A stretch of 64,000 nt of DNA from Acetobacter oeni (GTDB taxonomy: Bacteria; Pseudomonadota; Alphaproteobacteria; Acetobacterales; Acetobacteraceae): contig NZ_WOTA01000001.1 in the NCBI RefSeq assembly GCF_011516825.1, positions 186,001 to 250,000 of the forward strand, in the 5' to 3' direction. The notes under the pieces were generated by a model that made no database searches, had not been told where the DNA came from, and saw nothing but the letters and a program-made list of their open reading frames with translations. This document shows, one piece after another, positions 18,616-28,129 of this stretch. Numbering within the stretch: the first letter of the stretch is position 1; every line of letters starts with the position of its first letter. A program made the translations under genes and the position numbers.

Positions 18616-19410
18616 ATGCGGCCAGGTTTGGCGGGACGATACGGAATGGCTGGAGCCGCGGTAATGGTGGCTCTGTCACTCGGCGGTTGTCAGAGCACGG
18701 CCCGGCAGGACGCCTACGCACAGGTCGGGAGCGTGTGTTCTTTCATGGCGCCCACCGTCTCGGGAACACGTAATTATACGCCCCGCACCACTAAGGAAGC
18801 ACCGGACAGCGCCGTAGCCTACCCGGACCCGGAAACGCCGGTTTACTGCGACCGCACGATCGCTGAATCGCTGAGATCGGTCATCGAACTCGCCAATTAT
18901 GCCCGCGCACTTCAGACGGTCGGGCTGTTCAGTATTCTGCAGCGGAACGGCCCGTTTACAGTGTTCGCCATCCCGAACGGTCCTCTCCAGCAGTATGAAG
19001 CCCGCGTTGCCAGAGGCGCCCCGCCGCCAGTCAGCACACCGGACCTGAAATCCCTTCTCGGATACACCATCGTGAGGGGCAGATGGTCCCCCGATGCCCT
19101 GCGGAAAGCGATCGCCCGACAGCCAACGCACGCCATCGGCCTGCAAACACTCTCAGGCGCAGTCCTGACCGTTTCTCCCGAACCCGGAACCGGCAAGCTG
19201 GTGCTCAGTAACGCCGCCGGCGCCGTGAATAAACTGTGGGTCACCGGCGTGCCGCAGTCCAACGGTGTGCTGTATTTCACGCAGTCGGTTCTGCCTCCCG
19301 TCTTCCCGCCGGCACCTCAGCCCGGGACCGCGACAGCCACATCCGCAATCACTTATTATGGCAAAGGCGCGGGCGCCGTCGTGGCAAAACCTCTGGCGGT
19401 GTCGCACTGA
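18616..19410 (+). CDS. Fasciclin-domain lipoprotein
   Basis: A 264-residue exported protein. The N-terminal hydrophobic segment ends in LSLGGC, a lipobox, so it is probably a lipoprotein. A FAS1 (fasciclin) domain follows: the SLRSVIELANYARALQTVGLFSILQ helix, GPFTVFAIPNGPLQ, and ALLTYHIV-like LLGYTIVRG, then a LTVSPEPG strand and the closing VLYFTQSVLPP. FAS1 domains act in adhesion and cell-envelope contacts. It follows the Gly/Trp lipoprotein in the same direction, about 160 bases away, and precedes the deaminase. Confidence 0.8.
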   Translation: MRPGLAGRYGMAGAAVMVALSLGGCQSTARQDAYAQVGSVCSFMAPTVSGTRNYTPRTTKEAPDSAVAYPDPETPVYCDRTIAESLRSVIELANYARALQTVGLFSILQRNGPFTVFAIPNGPLQQYEARVARGAPPPVSTPDLKSLLGYTIVRGRWSPDALRKAIARQPTHAIGLQTLSGAVLTVSPEPGTGKLVLSNAAGAVNKLWVTGVPQSNGVLYFTQSVLPPVFPPAPQPGTATATSAITYYGKGAGAVVAKPLAVSH

Positions 19411-19456
19411 ACCGCTCTCCCGGGTTTCAAAATTCTTCTGAGCTGAGTGGGAAATA

Positions 19457-20830
19457 ATGCCGGCAACGATACTGCTCATCAACGCCCACATCGCCACTAT
19501 GAATGACGAGCGCCGGGAAATTCCCGGCGGCTGGGTGCGGATCTCCGGAAACCGTATCGAAGCCCTCGGCGAAAAAAACGACGATCCCGGGTCCGCCGAT
19601 GAGATCATCGACCTGACAGGCCATGTGCTGATCCCGGGTCTGGTCAACACGCATCATCACATGTTCCAGACGCTGACCCGCGCTGTGCCCGCCGCCCAGG
19701 ACGCCTCCCTCTTCGGGTGGCTGAAGGCGCTCTATCCGATCTGGGCGCGCCTGACCCCGGACATGGTCCGCGTCTCGACCCGCACGGCAATGGCCGAACT
19801 CCTCCTGTCCGGCTGCACCACGACAAGCGACCATCTCTATCTGTTCCCGAACGGCTCCACGCTCGACGATCAGATCGAGGCCGCCGATACAATGGGAATG
19901 CGTTTTCACGCCGCCCGCGGCGCCATGAGCGTCGGAGAAAGCAAAGGCGGTCTGCCTCCCGACAGCCTTGTCGAAGACGAAGCCTCCATTCTCCGGGACA
20001 TACAGAAGCGGATCGAACGCTGGCACGATCCGTCCCGCTACGCGATGCGCCGCGTGGTGGTCGCGCCATGCTCCCCGTTCTCCGTCAGCACGGATCTGAT
20101 GCGGGAAGCGGCACATCTCGCCCGCGCGACCGGCACCACCCTGCACACTCATCTCGCCGAAAATGACAGCGATGTCGATTACAGTCGCGAAGTCTTCGGC
20201 CGCACCCCCGCCGAATACGCCGGGGATCTCGGCTGGGTCGGCCCGGATGTCTGGCACGCCCACTGCGTCAAACTGGACCCGGACGGCATCGCCCGCTTCG
20301 GCGCCACCCGCACCGGCATCGCCCATTGCCCCTGCTCGAACATGCGCCTCGGCTCCGGCATCGCCCCGGTGCAAACCATGCAGTCAGCCGGCATTCGTGT
20401 CGGTCTCGGCGTGGACGGCTCGGCGTCCAATGACAGCAGCCACATGCTTGCGGAAGCCCGCCAGGCTATGCTCCTGGCCCGCGTCCGGACCGCTTTCGAG
20501 TCCGATCCGCAAACCCGCCAGTTCATGACCGCGCGGGAAACGCTCGCCATGGCCACCCGGGGCGGGGCCGCCACCCTGGGACGCGACGATATCGGCTTCC
20601 TCGCCCCTGACATGGCGGCCGACCTTGTCGCTTTCGATATCAGCGGCCTCGACCACGCCGGCGCTCAGTCCGATCCGGTCGCCGCCCTCCTGTTCTGCAC
20701 ACCAGGACGCACCGCACTGACAATGGTCAACGGTCGCATCGTCGTCAGACAGGGTGAATTGCTGTGCACAGACGAACGCCACCTGACCGAAACGCATAAC
20801 CGTCTCGCCCGGACGCTCCTCACAGGCTGA
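19457..20830 (+). CDS. 8-oxoguanine deaminase-like amidohydrolase
   Basis: A 457-residue metal-dependent deaminase of the ATZ/TRZ amidohydrolase group. The HxH metal pair is in NTHHHMFQ (about 66-68), further ligands are H232 in HTHLAEN and H269 in HAHCVK, and the metal Asp is about D320 in GVDGSASNDSS. The segment QTLTRAVPAAQDASLFGWL matches what I recall of 8-oxoguanine deaminases, which turn 8-oxoguanine into uric acid. Atrazine chlorohydrolase relatives have the same fold, so the exact substrate is not certain. No purine-pathway genes adjoin it. Confidence 0.8.
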   Translation: MPATILLINAHIATMNDERREIPGGWVRISGNRIEALGEKNDDPGSADEIIDLTGHVLIPGLVNTHHHMFQTLTRAVPAAQDASLFGWLKALYPIWARLTPDMVRVSTRTAMAELLLSGCTTTSDHLYLFPNGSTLDDQIEAADTMGMRFHAARGAMSVGESKGGLPPDSLVEDEASILRDIQKRIERWHDPSRYAMRRVVVAPCSPFSVSTDLMREAAHLARATGTTLHTHLAENDSDVDYSREVFGRTPAEYAGDLGWVGPDVWHAHCVKLDPDGIARFGATRTGIAHCPCSNMRLGSGIAPVQTMQSAGIRVGLGVDGSASNDSSHMLAEARQAMLLARVRTAFESDPQTRQFMTARETLAMATRGGAATLGRDDIGFLAPDMAADLVAFDISGLDHAGAQSDPVAALLFCTPGRTALTMVNGRIVVRQGELLCTDERHLTETHNRLARTLLTG

Positions 20831-20954
20831 ATCCCGAGACTACGGCTCCCGCCAGCGATGGCAGAAGAACCTCACGCGACGCCGCTCCGAAAGAAACGCG
20901 CCGGAGAAGTCTTCCGCTCAGGAAAAAGCAGAGGTCAGAAACTCTGTCAGGGTT

Positions 20955-23612
20955 TTACCCCTGAACAGCCGCCTCAATCCCCGCTCTGACAGCATTCAGT
21001 GCCGCATCGGCCGCCCCGATATCCGGGCCGCCTGCCTGCGCCATATCGCGACGTCCACCGCCGCCCTTGCCCCCGAGCGCCGCGCTGGCCGCCCGCACAA
21101 GCGTCACCGCGTCCAGAGACGATGGCAGAGCCGGGTTTACCGAAACCACAACGCTGCCTTTCCCGTCCGCTGTCGAGACCAGCGCCACAACACCCGGACC
21201 AGTCTGTTTCCCGATCGTCTCGGCCAGTCCCTTGAGCTCACGCGGCGACGTGTCTCCCACGTTCCGGCCCACAAACGGAATACCCGCAATCGTCTCGGCA
21301 GCCGTCTCAGCGGTCCCGCCCATCGCCACCTTGCGCTGAAGATCGGAAATCCGCTTCTCCATCACGCGCCGCTCTTCCAGAAGCGTCGCCAGCCGCTCCG
21401 GCACCTCGGCAATCGTGACCTTCATCATCGCCGCCATCTGCACCAGCCGCTGCTCATTGGCCACCGCAACCGCTTCCGCCGCTTCGCCGGCCACAGCCTC
21501 GATCCGTCGCACACCTGCCGACACACCGCTTTCCGAGGCAATCCGGAACAACCCGATATCGCCCGTGCGACCGACATGAGTGCCCCCGCAGAGTTCCACC
21601 GACCAGCCCGGCTTCCCGCCCGCCTCGTCAGCGCCACCCATCGAAACGACCCGTACCTCGTCGCCATACTTCTCGCCGAACAGCGCCATCGCCCCTTCGG
21701 CAGACGCGTCTGCCGGCGCCATAATCCGTGTCGTCACCGGCGTATTGGCACGGATACGCGCATTTACCTCCGCCTCGATCTCGTCGAGTTCCTCGCGGGT
21801 AATCGGACGAGGCTGACTGACATCGAAACGTAGCCGATCCGGCGCATTCAGGCTGCCTTTCTGAGTCACATGCTCGCCCAGCCGCCGCCGAAGCGCTTCA
21901 TGCAGCAGATGCGTCGCGGAATGATGCGCCCGGATCGCCGACCGCCGCCGGTGATCGACCACTGCGCGAACAGCCATACCCGTTTTCAGCGTGCCCTCAG
22001 TCACCGTTCCATAATGAACGAGCAGATCGCCAAGTTTCTTCTGCGTGTCAGAGACCGCGATCCGCACACCCGGCGCAGTGATCTCACCGGTATCGCCAAC
22101 CTGTCCGCCGCTCTCGCCGTAGAACGGAGTCTGGTTCAGCAGAACAGCCACTTCAGCGCCGACACCTGCTTCGGACACAGCCGCATTGCCCACGACAATG
22201 AACTGAACCTCGGCTTCCACATCCTCGGTGCCGTAACCCAGGAACTCTGTCGCCCCGAAACGATCCCGCGCCTCGAACCACACGGTCTCAATGGCCGCAT
22301 CGCCCGAGCCCGACCATGCTGCACGGGCACGGTCCCGCTGCACCTTCATCGACGCCTCGAAACCATCGACATCGACCGTGTGCCCGCTGCCCCGCAAAGC
22401 ATCCTGGGTCAGATCGAGCGGGAAACCGAACGTGTCATAAAGCCTGAACGCCACATCGCCCGGCAGTGCCCCGCCGGCGGGAAGCTGCTCCGTTTCGTCC
22501 GCCAGCAGCGAAAGACCACGACCCAGCATCACCTTGAACCGCTCTTCCTCGCCCCGCATCGTCTCGCGGATCAGAGGCGCAGCCTGTCCAAGCTCCGGAT
22601 AAGCCGCGCCCATCTGCTGAATCAGTGCTGGCAGAAGCTTGTAGAAAACCGGCTCCGTCGTTCCCATCATATGCAGATGCCGCATGGCCCGCCGCATGAT
22701 CCGGCGCAGCACATAGCCGCGCCCGTCTTTGGACGGCAGCACGCCGTCGGCAATCAGAAACGCCGTGGACCGGAGATGATCCGCGATAATCCGGTGGCTC
22801 GCCTTAAACAGACCATCCGGCGCCTGGGATGTCGCATCCGCCGACGCTATGATCAGCGCCCGGAACGTGTCCGTGTCATAGTTGTCGCGTTTCCCCTGCA
22901 AAATCGCGGCAAAACGCTCCAGCCCAAGCCCGGTGTCGATCGAAGGCCGGGGCAGGGGAGAACGAACCCCCGGCGGATCTTCGAAAAACTGCATGAAAAC
23001 CAGGTTCCAGATCTCAACAAACCGGTCCCCGTCCTCGTCCGGCGAACCCGGAGGTCCGCCCGGCACATCCGGTCCATGATCGTAGAAAATCTCGGAACAC
23101 GGGCCGCACGGACCCACATCGCCCATCCGCCAGAAATTATCGGACGTCGGAATGCGAATGATCCGGTCATCCGTCAGACCGGCAATCTGTTTCCAGAGAG
23201 AAGCCGCCTCCTCATCCTCGGAAAAAACCGTAACAAGCAGCTTCTCTTTCGGAAGCCCGAAATCCCTGGTGACCAGGTTCCATGCCAGTTCGATCGCCAG
23301 CGGCTTAAAGTAGTCGCCGAACGAGAAATTCCCCATCATTTCAAAGAACGTATGATGACGGGCCGTGTAGCCGACATTGTCCAGATCGTTATGCTTCCCG
23401 CCGGCCCGCACCACTTTCTGCGCAGTCGTGGCGCGCGAATAAGGACGCGTTTCCTGGCCGGTAAACACGTTCTTGAACTGCACCATGCCGGCATTGGTAA
23501 AGAGCAGCGTCGGATCGTTCCGCGGCACAAGCGACGAAGACGGTACGATCTGATGACCATGAGACGCGAAGTAATCGAGAAAAGCTGCGCGAATTTCGTT
23601 TGTTGATGGCAT
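20955..23612 (-). CDS. alaS: Alanyl-tRNA synthetase
   Basis: Charges tRNA-Ala. The full domain series is present in about 885 residues: the class II core ([16 protein letters not shown], then [13 protein letters not shown]), the tRNA-binding middle, the editing domain with [13 protein letters not shown] and [13 protein letters not shown] (zinc-type His/Cys), and the C-terminal DHHA1/C-Ala domain with [13 protein letters not shown]. The ATG at 23612 (MPSTNE) agrees with the family; a GTG at 23642 would add ten residues, and neither start has a strong ribosome site. One GGGCAGGGGA word lies on the plus strand at 22950. GtrA lies upstream in the same direction. Confidence 0.95.
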   Translation of the reverse strand: MPSTNEIRAAFLDYFASHGHQIVPSSSLVPRNDPTLLFTNAGMVQFKNVFTGQETRPYSRATTAQKVVRAGGKHNDLDNVGYTARHHTFFEMMGNFSFGDYFKPLAIELAWNLVTRDFGLPKEKLLVTVFSEDEEAASLWKQIAGLTDDRIIRIPTSDNFWRMGDVGPCGPCSEIFYDHGPDVPGGPPGSPDEDGDRFVEIWNLVFMQFFEDPPGVRSPLPRPSIDTGLGLERFAAILQGKRDNYDTDTFRALIIASADATSQAPDGLFKASHRIIADHLRSTAFLIADGVLPSKDGRGYVLRRIMRRAMRHLHMMGTTEPVFYKLLPALIQQMGAAYPELGQAAPLIRETMRGEEERFKVMLGRGLSLLADETEQLPAGGALPGDVAFRLYDTFGFPLDLTQDALRGSGHTVDVDGFEASMKVQRDRARAAWSGSGDAAIETVWFEARDRFGATEFLGYGTEDVEAEVQFIVVGNAAVSEAGVGAEVAVLLNQTPFYGESGGQVGDTGEITAPGVRIAVSDTQKKLGDLLVHYGTVTEGTLKTGMAVRAVVDHRRRSAIRAHHSATHLLHEALRRRLGEHVTQKGSLNAPDRLRFDVSQPRPITREELDEIEAEVNARIRANTPVTTRIMAPADASAEGAMALFGEKYGDEVRVVSMGGADEAGGKPGWSVELCGGTHVGRTGDIGLFRIASESGVSAGVRRIEAVAGEAAEAVAVANEQRLVQMAAMMKVTIAEVPERLATLLEERRVMEKRISDLQRKVAMGGTAETAAETIAGIPFVGRNVGDTSPRELKGLAETIGKQTGPGVVALVSTADGKGSVVVSVNPALPSSLDAVTLVRAASAALGGKGGGGRRDMAQAGGPDIGAADAALNAVRAGIEAAVQG

Positions 23613-23735
23613 GGCGCGAGGAGAAGTCCTGATAGCGGTCACAGAGCCCGGAAAAATAGCAGGTGACCAGAAAGATAAAGACAGTGGTTTTGCAGGCTCA
23701 ACTGTAGCGCAGACGGAACAGTCCCGAAAGTGTCG

Positions 23736-24293
23736 TTACTGCGATCCCGTCCCGGAACCCGCAGAGGGCGCGTCTTCTGTTTCAGGGATCTCCGGGTCCA
23801 CGACACCGGTCGCGATTTCCGCCAGATCAAGCGCCGAACTCGGAGGCCGTTCACGAAACACAAGCCGTCGGCTCAGAGTAAAATTCGCAAACATCCCGGC
23901 AAAAGAACCTGCGGCGAGGGCTGCAAAAGGATACTCGCGGCATAACGGCTCAAAATAGAAGAGCCCATAGACAGTGCCACGGTTCAGGAAAAACCCGAGA
24001 CTGTTCGCGGTCAGAAAGCGCAGCCACTGGAGCACCGGATGTTCATGTCGCCCGGCATCGCCAAACGTCCAGAACCGGTTGGCCACCCAGTTGAGCGTCG
24101 CCGCAACAAAATAGGCGATCAGCGTCGCCGTTCCCAGTCCGAGAACCGGCATGAGGGCATAAACCGTTCCCGTGTCCCACAGATACCCGGCGCTTCCGAC
24201 AACGCCGAATTTGAGCAGACGACGAACTGACCCCGAGTGTTCATCAGAAGATACTTTTGCGGGGGCGGAAGGAGAGTGAGAAGCACTGGCCAT
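23736..24293 (-). CDS. GtrA-like membrane protein
   Basis: A 185-residue protein with four membrane helices in the GtrA pattern: RRLLKFGVVGSAGYLWD in helix 1, NWVANRFWTFGD after helix 2, LQWLRFLTANSLGFFLN in helix 3 and FTLSRRLVFRER at the end. GtrA proteins are thought to move or present polyprenyl-linked sugars during surface-glycan glucosylation. The C-terminal tail is acidic and probably cytoplasmic. No sugar-transferase partner (GtrB) is adjacent. Confidence 0.85.
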   Translation of the reverse strand: MASASHSPSAPAKVSSDEHSGSVRRLLKFGVVGSAGYLWDTGTVYALMPVLGLGTATLIAYFVAATLNWVANRFWTFGDAGRHEHPVLQWLRFLTANSLGFFLNRGTVYGLFYFEPLCREYPFAALAAGSFAGMFANFTLSRRLVFRERPPSSALDLAEIATGVVDPEIPETEDAPSAGSGTGSQ

Positions 24294-24347
24294 AATAAAC
24301 GAGCAGGCTCTTCCGGAAGGTTAAGGCAGACCACGCGGTCCGGAATG

Positions 24348-24373
24348 AAAAAAGGGCGCCGGTATGGCGCCCT
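24348..24373 (-). terminator. Rho-independent terminator of the OmpA gene
   Basis: Arms AGGGCGCC (24353-24360) and GGCGCCCT (24366-24373) form an 8-bp GC-rich stem with a 5-base loop. Read on the minus strand it is followed by six T residues, as expected just past the OmpA stop codon at 24410. Confidence 0.85.
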
Positions 24374-24409
24374 CTTTCCTGATTATCCTGAAAGATACCG
24401 AAAACGGGA

Positions 24410-25534
24410 TCAGTGCAGGATGATCTCGACGCGGCGGTTCTGCGGCTCGCGGGTGTTCGGACCCGTCGGAACCAGCGGATGCTGCTCACCATAACCATGG
24501 ATGTCGATCGCGCTGGCCGGAACGCCATCACGAACCAGTTCAGCCTTCACGCTGTCAGCGCGACGGATGGACAGACCCATGTTGTACTTCGCACCCGAAG
24601 CACCACCACGAGCCGACGAGTTATCGGTGTAACCGTTAACTTCGATACGGGTCGTCTGAACGTGTGTTGAAGCCTGAGCAGCCTCAGCAACGATCTGGCG
24701 CGCACGTGCCGTGAGGTTCGACTTATCCCAGTCGAAGAACACGAGATACGTGCGGGCTGGTGTTACAACCGGCGGAGCAACAACCGGAGCCGGCGGCGGC
24801 GGCGGCGGAGCCGTATCGAACGCGTAACGCAGACCCAGAATGAACTGGTGGTTGAAGCGGTGATCGAAGTTCACGTTACCCGTGGAACGATGACCGTTCG
24901 TGATCGACGTGCCGCTGTAAGCGCCGTCCGTGAACGAACCCGGCTGACCGATCATGCGATACTCGGTCGTGACCTGCAGACCCGGAATGCCCGTGTCATA
25001 AGCCGCACCGACGATGCCCTGATAAGCGAAGCCACCGTTCGTGCCGCCGAGGCGGGTGGTGTTGCCGTTCGCATAGTTGGACTGTGTCGGGTTGTAATGC
25101 TGCCAGAGATAACCGGCACCAACACCGACAAACGGTGTCACAGGAGCATCGATACCGAACTGCTTCAGATCAATGTCATACAGGACATTGACCAGGCCGC
25201 CATAGGACTGGTCGCTGCCGCGGGTCCGGTTCGCCGAAGCGTTGCTGGCGTGGTTGATCTCGGAGTAGTTGTAAACACCCTCGACCTCAGCGCGCAGACC
25301 GTTACCAAAGCCCCAGCCGAACGAGCCGAAGCCCGTAAAGCCGTTCTGGTGACGGTATGTAGCGGAACCACCGCCCGATCCGCCGGCATCACCGGCGAAA
25401 TGAGCGTGCTGGCTCTGTGTCAGGTCATAACCGCCACCGATATCAACATACGGTCCGGTAATGGTTGTGGCAGATGCGGCCACAGGGGCCGCTGCCATAA
25501 GGGTTGTAGCGAATAACGCCGTACGGAGACGCAT
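24410..25534 (-). CDS. OmpA-family outer-membrane porin
   Basis: An outer-membrane beta-barrel with a peptidoglycan-binding domain, about 374 residues. The signal peptide is MRLRTALFATTLMAAAPVAASA. A beta-barrel of alternating residues follows (YVDIGGGYDL to FILGLRYAF), then a Pro hinge (PPPPPPAPVV), then the OmpA C-terminal domain with VFFDWDKSNLT, VNGYTDN and LSIRRADSVKAELV. The ATG at 25534 has GAGGAC upstream and gives the better signal peptide; an ATG at 25555 is also in frame. Codon use is markedly biased to a few preferred codons, as in highly expressed genes. It has its own terminator and a structured leader. Confidence 0.9.
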   Translation of the reverse strand: MRLRTALFATTLMAAAPVAASATTITGPYVDIGGGYDLTQSQHAHFAGDAGGSGGGSATYRHQNGFTGFGSFGWGFGNGLRAEVEGVYNYSEINHASNASANRTRGSDQSYGGLVNVLYDIDLKQFGIDAPVTPFVGVGAGYLWQHYNPTQSNYANGNTTRLGGTNGGFAYQGIVGAAYDTGIPGLQVTTEYRMIGQPGSFTDGAYSGTSITNGHRSTGNVNFDHRFNHQFILGLRYAFDTAPPPPPPAPVVAPPVVTPARTYLVFFDWDKSNLTARARQIVAEAAQASTHVQTTRIEVNGYTDNSSARGGASGAKYNMGLSIRRADSVKAELVRDGVPASAIDIHGYGEQHPLVPTGPNTREPQNRRVEIILH

Positions 25535-25624
25535 TTTTTCGTCCTCATTCTTCATCTGTCGGGGCCGACACCTACCATCGGTAATTCCGCCCCTGCAAGA
25601 TGTCTAAAAGCCCTATAAAGCGAG

Positions 25625-25644
25625 GGGTTCCGTGAATGGAACCC
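25625..25644 (-). promoter_or_regulatory. Hairpin in the OmpA gene leader
   Basis: Arms GGGTTCC (25625-25631) and GGAACCC (25638-25644) flank a 6-base loop about 100 bases upstream of the OmpA start. Leaders of ompA genes elsewhere often carry stabilising hairpins or small-RNA targets; that role is inference here. Confidence 0.4.
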
Positions 25645-25832
25645 ATACTCCCATGCTTTCGGGCATTAGACGCCATAAGCGTGATTTATATGCAACAGTT
25701 CATTTCGGTCTCTGAAAAAACTCAGCGTGATCGAATGGTATTCATAGCAACAATAAAGCCAGTTGCACACTGACTCAGGACTGTTAACCGCCGTTTTACA
25801 TGCTGCCGAAATGACACAGGTCATTATGGCCT

Positions 25833-27653
25833 TCAGTTATTCGGGGGCTGCACCGCGTCAGATGCACAACCATCTTCAATAAGGACAGATCGCACCGCCT
25901 CCACCGGCACATCACGGCATGTAAACGCCTTGCCGATTCCACGAACCAGCACAAATGTCAGCCTGCCATCACGCATTTTCTTGTCGCGTGTCATGTGGTG
26001 AAGAAGTGTTTCAGCAGAGAAATGTTCCCCGATATCGGAAATCCGCACAGGCATTCCGTTAGACTCGAGATGCCTGGTCACCCGGTCGAGATCCGCCCCG
26101 GAGCAGTAACCAAGACGAACCGACAGAAGGAACGCCAGCCGGAGACCGATCGATACGGCCTCGCCATGAAGCAGACGCCCGTCATACCCAAGCTCCGCCT
26201 CCAGAGCATGCCCGAACGTGTGCCCCAGGTTCAGCAGCGCCCGCCCGCCCTCGGAACTCCGCTCGAACTCGTCCTTCGTGACGACAGCCGCCTTGAAGGC
26301 GCAGGCCTTCTCCACAGCCTCCGCCAGTGCCCCCGGCTCCTGAGAGAGAACCGCCGCGCCATGCTTCTCGCACCACGTAAAAAGCGCCTCATCACCGATA
26401 AGACCCGATTTGACGATCTCGGCATAACCGGCCCGAACCTCGCGCGGAGGCAGAGTCGCCAGAGTCGAAATATCAGCCAGCACAACAGCCGGCTGATGAA
26501 ACGCGCCGATCAGGTTCTTGCCCCAGGGCGTGTTGATCCCCGTTTTGCCGCCAACGGACGAATCAACCTGCGAAAGCAGAGTCGTGGGGATCTGCGCGAA
26601 CGGAAGTCCCCTCATGAGGGTCGCCGCGACAAAACCGGCCAGATCGCCGACAATCCCGCCGCCGAGAGCAATAACCGTCGTGCGGCGTTCAACTCCGTGC
26701 TCAAGAATCGCATCCGTGACACGACCGAATTCCTCAAGGGATTTCGATTTCTCGCCAGGCGGCACGACAACGGACTGAACCTGAAAGCCCGAATCAGCGA
26801 GAGATTCCAGCAGGGAAGGGAGATAAAGCCCCGCCACCGTCTCATCGGTCACGACGACAGCGCGCTTCTGCGGAACAACCGGCGCAAGCAGCGCGCCCGC
26901 CCGCTCAATAAGGCCCGCGCCGATCACCACATCATAAGATGCGTTTCCCAGTTCAACCGGCAGACGTCGCGGACGACGGTTCAGCGCCAGCGCTTCAATG
27001 ACCTTTGTGGTGGAATTATCCACGTTGTCGTCTCCACATTGTACAATGATATCAGCCTCGGCATACACAGGATGCCGGTCCGTCATCAGCCGGTCGAGAA
27101 TCTCCCGCGGCCGGGTGTTGTTAAGCAGCGGCCGGTGACTGCGCCCCGAAACCCGGCGGACCAGAATATCCAGCGAACAGCGAAGCCATACCGAAATCGC
27201 GCGTTCCCGGATCAGCGAACGCGTTTCGTCATTCATAAAAGCGCCGCCACCCGTCGCCAGCACCCGCGATGGCCCGTCAAGCAGCCGCCGGATGACCCGC
27301 CGCTCGCCATCCCGGAAAGCCGCCTCGCCATACATCCGGAACACATCGTTGATGGAACACCCGGCAGCCCGCTCGATTTCAGCGTCCGCATCCACAAAAC
27401 CGAGTCCCAGCCTTTGCGCCAGCCGCCGTCCGATGGTCGATTTGCCCGCCCCCATGAGGCCAATCAGAACAATGCTGCGACCAGCATGCGGCCCGAAGCC
27501 GGTACTGATCCTCAGCGCATCGAGATTAAGCGGGAACGGGTCCGTCCGGGATAAATCAGAGCCAGACACAGATGATGATTCGCCATCCGGGGCGTGCTGT
27601 TCGAATGTGGCCGGAGAATTTTCCGGCTCTTCAGAAGGGTATGGGCGTGACAT
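25833..27653 (-). CDS. aroKB: Fused shikimate kinase / 3-dehydroquinate synthase
   Basis: Two enzymes of the shikimate pathway on one chain of 606 residues. Residues 59-225 form shikimate kinase, with Walker A GLMGAGKST (K71), DADAEIER and the TGGGAF motif. Residues 235-600 form 3-dehydroquinate synthase, with GGGIVGDLAGFVAATLMRG, QVDSSVGGKTGIN, and the metal-binding NLGHTFGHALEAE. The chain begins with a Ser/Pro/Glu-rich, probably disordered leader of about 50 residues. Adjacent aroK and aroB genes are common in Alphaproteobacteria; fusion is typical of Acetobacteraceae. It is divergent from the unit leading to xerD. Confidence 0.95.
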   Translation of the reverse strand: MSRPYPSEEPENSPATFEQHAPDGESSSVSGSDLSRTDPFPLNLDALRISTGFGPHAGRSIVLIGLMGAGKSTIGRRLAQRLGLGFVDADAEIERAAGCSINDVFRMYGEAAFRDGERRVIRRLLDGPSRVLATGGGAFMNDETRSLIRERAISVWLRCSLDILVRRVSGRSHRPLLNNTRPREILDRLMTDRHPVYAEADIIVQCGDDNVDNSTTKVIEALALNRRPRRLPVELGNASYDVVIGAGLIERAGALLAPVVPQKRAVVVTDETVAGLYLPSLLESLADSGFQVQSVVVPPGEKSKSLEEFGRVTDAILEHGVERRTTVIALGGGIVGDLAGFVAATLMRGLPFAQIPTTLLSQVDSSVGGKTGINTPWGKNLIGAFHQPAVVLADISTLATLPPREVRAGYAEIVKSGLIGDEALFTWCEKHGAAVLSQEPGALAEAVEKACAFKAAVVTKDEFERSSEGGRALLNLGHTFGHALEAELGYDGRLLHGEAVSIGLRLAFLLSVRLGYCSGADLDRVTRHLESNGMPVRISDIGEHFSAETLLHHMTRDKKMRDGRLTFVLVRGIGKAFTCRDVPVEAVRSVLIEDGCASDAVQPPNN

Positions 27654-27748
27654 GGATCACATCGTAACATAGAGCGAGCGAACACACGTCAAGGCGAGGC
27701 CGCAGGGACAACACTATGTACCCCGGCCTCATGGGAATCGAGGCTGTA

Positions 27749-28048
27749 ATGCGCCGAATCGTCATTATCGCTGCGGCAGCCGTCGCAGTCCTTCTTCTTG
27801 CGGGCATCGCAATGCTCGGCGCAGGCTCCACGCCGCCCGCGCAACAGATGGTCCATAAGGATCTGCCGCCAGCCGTGTTCGCGGCGGCCGCACCGGCTCC
27901 GACACTCCCCGTCATGCCGCCGCTGCCAGCGGCCACAGCCCCCGCACCCGCCGTCGCGGCCCCCCCGGCTCCTGCCGCCGCCCCGGCACCCGCTCCGGCC
28001 ACGACAACGCCGGCCACGGCCACACCGGCAGCCTCCCTGGCGCACTGA
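27749..28048 (+). CDS. Ala/Pro-rich membrane-anchored hypothetical protein
   Basis: A 99-residue protein with one N-terminal membrane segment (MRRIVIIAAAAVAVLLLAGIAML) and a periplasmic tail made almost only of Ala, Pro and Thr (APAPA repeats). The ATG at 27749 is preceded by CGAGG; an upstream in-frame start at 27716 would hide the membrane segment. It sits directly before xerD, in the same frame and direction. The function is unknown, and composition alone gives no homology. Confidence 0.55.
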   Translation: MRRIVIIAAAAVAVLLLAGIAMLGAGSTPPAQQMVHKDLPPAVFAAAAPAPTLPVMPPLPAATAPAPAVAAPPAPAAAPAPAPATTTPATATPAASLAH

Positions 28049-28129
28049 TCGCCGGGACCCGCTTCTGTCGCCAGCACCGATAAAGGAACCGGACGCCTGA
28101 GTCAGTTCTGCACAGAACCGTTCCTGGAA

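Noticed and set aside
21870-23606. Plus-strand open frame of 578 codons opposite alaS
   Set aside because: Antisense shadow of alaS in GC-rich DNA; Arg/His/Pro-rich with no domain.
25660-25760. Promoter of the OmpA gene
   Set aside because: AT-rich with a TATAAA-like element, but no -35 at acceptable spacing could be chosen.
25995-27554. Plus-strand open frame of 519 codons opposite aroKB
   Set aside because: Antisense shadow of a clearly recognised fused enzyme.
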